64,000 nucleotides of DNA. Origin: Actinobaculum sp. oral taxon 183 str. F0552 (GTDB lineage: Bacteria > Actinomycetota > Actinomycetes > Actinomycetales > Actinomycetaceae). The DNA lies in assembly GCF_000466165.1 (NCBI RefSeq), contig NZ_KE951472.1, positions 18,005 to 82,004 of the forward strand. Direction: 5' to 3'. The notes under the pieces are model-generated. The model did not search any database, had not been told where the DNA came from, and saw only the letters and a program-made list of their open reading frames with translations. Shown piece after piece: positions 62,504 to 64,000 of this stretch. Each line of letters opens with the position of its first letter. Position 1 is the stretch's first letter. The position numbers were made by a program, and so were the translations under genes.

Positions 62504-63771
62504 CGGACCGGCTCGACGACCGCCCTGCCGCCCAGGTAGGGCCGCAGCGCCTCCGGGACGTACAGCGAGCCGTCGGGCCTCTGGTGGTTCTCGAAGATCG
62601 CGACGAGCCACCGGGTCGTGGCCAGGGTGCCGTTGAGGGTGGCCACCGCCCGGTTCCCGCCGTCGACGCGCTCGCGGACGTTCAGGCGGCGGGCCTGGTA
62701 GGTGGTGCAGTTCGACGTCGAGGTGACCTCCATGAAGCGGTTCTGCGTGGGCAGCCAGGCCTCGCAGTCGAACTTCCGGGCGGCCGAGGAGCCTAGGTCG
62801 CCGGCCGCGGTGTCGATGACCCGGTAGGGCAGCTCGACCTTGGCGAGCATCTCCTCCTCCCAGCCCAGGAAGCGGCGATGCTCATCCTCGGCGTCCTCGA
62901 CGCGGCAGAAGGAGAACATCTCCACCTTGTTGAACTGGTGGACGCGGATGATCCCGCGCGTGTCCTTGCCGTAGGAGCCCGCCTCGCGACGGTAGCAGGA
63001 GGACCAGCCCGCGTAGCGCAGCGGCCCGGCCGACAGGTCGAGGATCTCGTCCTTGTGGTAGCCGGCCAGGGCGACCTCGGAGGTGCCGACGAGGTACTGG
63101 TCGTCTGCGGGCAGATAGTAGATCTCGTCCGAGTGAGCGCCCAGGAAGCCGGTGCCCGCCATGATGTCGGGGTTGACGAGGGTGGGGGTCGTCATCAGGG
63201 TGAAGCCCGCCGCCTCGGCCTGGTCGGCCGCCATGGTCAGCAGGGCGAGCTCCAGGCGCGCCCCCGCGCCTTTGAGATAGTAGAAGCGCGAGCCGGAGAC
63301 CTTCGTGCCGCGGGCCATGTCCAGGGCGCCGATCGACTCCGCGACGTCGAGGTGGTCTCTGGGCTCCAGGCCCTCGGCGGCGAAGTCGCGCGGCTCGCCG
63401 ACGCGGCGGAGGACCTCGTAGTCCTCCTCTCCGCCCGCAGGGACGCCCTCGAGCACGATGTTCTGAATGGCCGCGTTGGCCTCCAGGCAGGCTCGCTCGG
63501 CCTCGTCGGCGGCCGCCTCCAGCTCCTTGACCCGCTCGGCCAGATCCCTGGCCCGGGCGAGGACGGCCGGACGCTCGCCGGGGTCGGCTTTTCCGACGGA
63601 CCGCGAGACCTCCTTCTGCTCGGCGCGGGCGGCCTCGAAGGCCTGCAGGGCGGCGCGGCGGGCCTCGTCGGCGGCCAGCAGGGCGTCGACCGCGGCGGGG
63701 TCTTCGCCGCGACGGCGCTGCGACTCGCGCGCGACATCGGGATTCTCACGGACAAAGCGGATGTCGATCAT
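62500..63771 (-). CDS. serS: seryl-tRNA synthetase
   Basis: A 423-residue class II synthetase charging tRNA-Ser (two such tRNAs lie in this window). It has an N-terminal coiled-coil arm (about 30-110) that grips the long variable arm, motif 2 [17 protein letters not shown] (about 265), a serine-binding TSTSNC segment (about 345) and motif 3 in [20 protein letters not shown]. It starts at ATG 63771, with TAGACT ending seven bases upstream and no Shine-Dalgarno. It is coupled to the HAD phosphatase. Confidence 0.96.
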   Translation of the reverse strand: MIDIRFVRENPDVARESQRRRGEDPAAVDALLAADEARRAALQAFEAARAEQKEVSRSVGKADPGERPAVLARARDLAERVKELEAAADEAERACLEANAAIQNIVLEGVPAGGEEDYEVLRRVGEPRDFAAEGLEPRDHLDVAESIGALDMARGTKVSGSRFYYLKGAGARLELALLTMAADQAEAAGFTLMTTPTLVNPDIMAGTGFLGAHSDEIYYLPADDQYLVGTSEVALAGYHKDEILDLSAGPLRYAGWSSCYRREAGSYGKDTRGIIRVHQFNKVEMFSFCRVEDAEDEHRRFLGWEEEMLAKVELPYRVIDTAAGDLGSSAARKFDCEAWLPTQNRFMEVTSTSNCTTYQARRLNVRERVDGGNRAVATLNGTLATTRWLVAIFENHQRPDGSLYVPEALRPYLGGRAVVEPVR

Positions 63772-63778
63772 GCGGACA

Positions 63779-63784
63779 AGTCTA
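63779..63784 (-). promoter_or_regulatory. -10 box of serS (leaderless)
   Basis: TAGACT on the minus strand, seven bases before ATG 63771. Confidence 0.45.
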
Positions 63785-63829
63785 CGGTGTGCGACGCGGA
63801 GGCTGCGTTATGCGACGGATCCTGCGCTA

Positions 63830-63835
63830 TAGGCT
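63830..63835 (+). promoter_or_regulatory. -10 box of the right-edge gene (leaderless)
   Basis: TAGGCT, six bases before ATG 63842. Confidence 0.5.
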
Positions 63836-63841
63836 TGACGC

Positions 63842-64000
63842 ATGACATGGGACGGATGGCTCGCGAACGCGGTGGCCTTTGCCTCGTTGACGGTGGCGCT
63901 GGCGGTCGCACTCGGCGCGCGCGTGAAGATCCGCGCCCTAAGACGCCGCGTCGAGCAGCTGGCCGCCGGGACGGCCGGCCCGGGGTCGGCGGGGCCCGGG
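63842..64000 (+). CDS. hypothetical membrane-anchored protein, N-terminal part
   Basis: The frame opens at ATG 63842 and runs off the window after 53 codons. It starts MTWDGWLANAVAFASLTVAL with a membrane helix (AFASLTVALAVALGARV) and turns basic (KIRALRRRVEQLAAG), then Gly/Ala/Pro-rich. This is the look of a short membrane-anchored actinobacterial protein with a coiled-coil start. The function cannot be judged. Confidence 0.65.
   Translation, partial: MTWDGWLANAVAFASLTVALAVALGARVKIRALRRRVEQLAAGTAGPGSAGPG

Overview
The window is GC-rich DNA of an actinobacterium. The evidence is hspR at the left edge, GTG/TTG starts, a WXG-type (type VII) secreted cassette, an LPxTG-like surface protein, actinobacterial families (DUF4235, YwiC-like, DUF4921-like, a leaderless-gene style of promoter) and three tRNAs on the minus strand. 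Gene content (DUF1023 hydrolase, lamin-tail/FG-GAP surface protein, Pro/Ser-rich tails) fits the Actinomycetaceae (Actinomyces/Schaalia type), but no rRNA or marker lets me fix the genus. No insertion sequence, prophage or CRISPR array was seen.

Layout. 0-5 kb: end of hspR, a GH13 glycosidase divergent from its probable TetR repressor across a palindromic operator, and a drug-type ABC exporter operon ending in its own TetR. 5-9 kb: an almost empty kilobase, a lamin-tail/FG-GAP exported protein, a PepC/bleomycin-hydrolase peptidase, and YbaK. 9-16 kb: one 2,113-residue SF1 helicase-nuclease fusion (DUF4011/MTES_1575/DUF3320 type), a likely defence protein, with AT-rich Asn-rich linkers. 16-24 kb: copper exporter copZ-copA with an intercistronic hairpin, a DedA protein, purB and a fructosamine-kinase-like gene. 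24-27 kb: a three-gene type VII secretion-like cassette with a sharply AT-rich middle. 27-31 kb: a holin-like membrane protein, hisC, YwiC-like and DUF6636-like genes, with two copies of a CCGGTGAAAC palindromic repeat.

31.7-36.8 kb is a six-gene, end-overlapping MoxR/DUF58/VWA/VWA/TPR operon. Then come TetR/Nudix/membrane genes, tRNA-Gly, dcd, DUF4235, and a TPP riboswitch followed by thiBPQ (thiamine ABC importer). 43.8-50.6 kb carries a GNAT enzyme, a DUF3137-like protein, a GalT-like DUF4921 protein, a sortase-anchored surface protein and a ROK glucokinase. 50.9-56.2 kb is a decayed or variable stretch between two tRNA-Ser genes. It holds a Na+/H+ antiporter broken by an 11-bp tandem duplication, whose C-terminus is replaced by an AT-rich peptide-like tail, a tiny 2-TM gene, an alpha/beta hydrolase, and an AAA+ ATPase without a visible partner. 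56.4-64 kb returns to housekeeping: a large multi-TM protein, a GCS2-type ligase with a class I glutamine amidotransferase, a HAD phosphatase and serS.

Recurring theme. About a third of the genes lack a Shine-Dalgarno but have a TANNNT box ending 6-7 nt before the start codon, consistent with leaderless mRNAs. This pattern decided several start sites given here. AT-rich islands (about 9.9-10.2, 15.3-15.5, 24.9-26.5, 51.4-51.85 and 54.5-54.7 kb) coincide with the most unusual genes.
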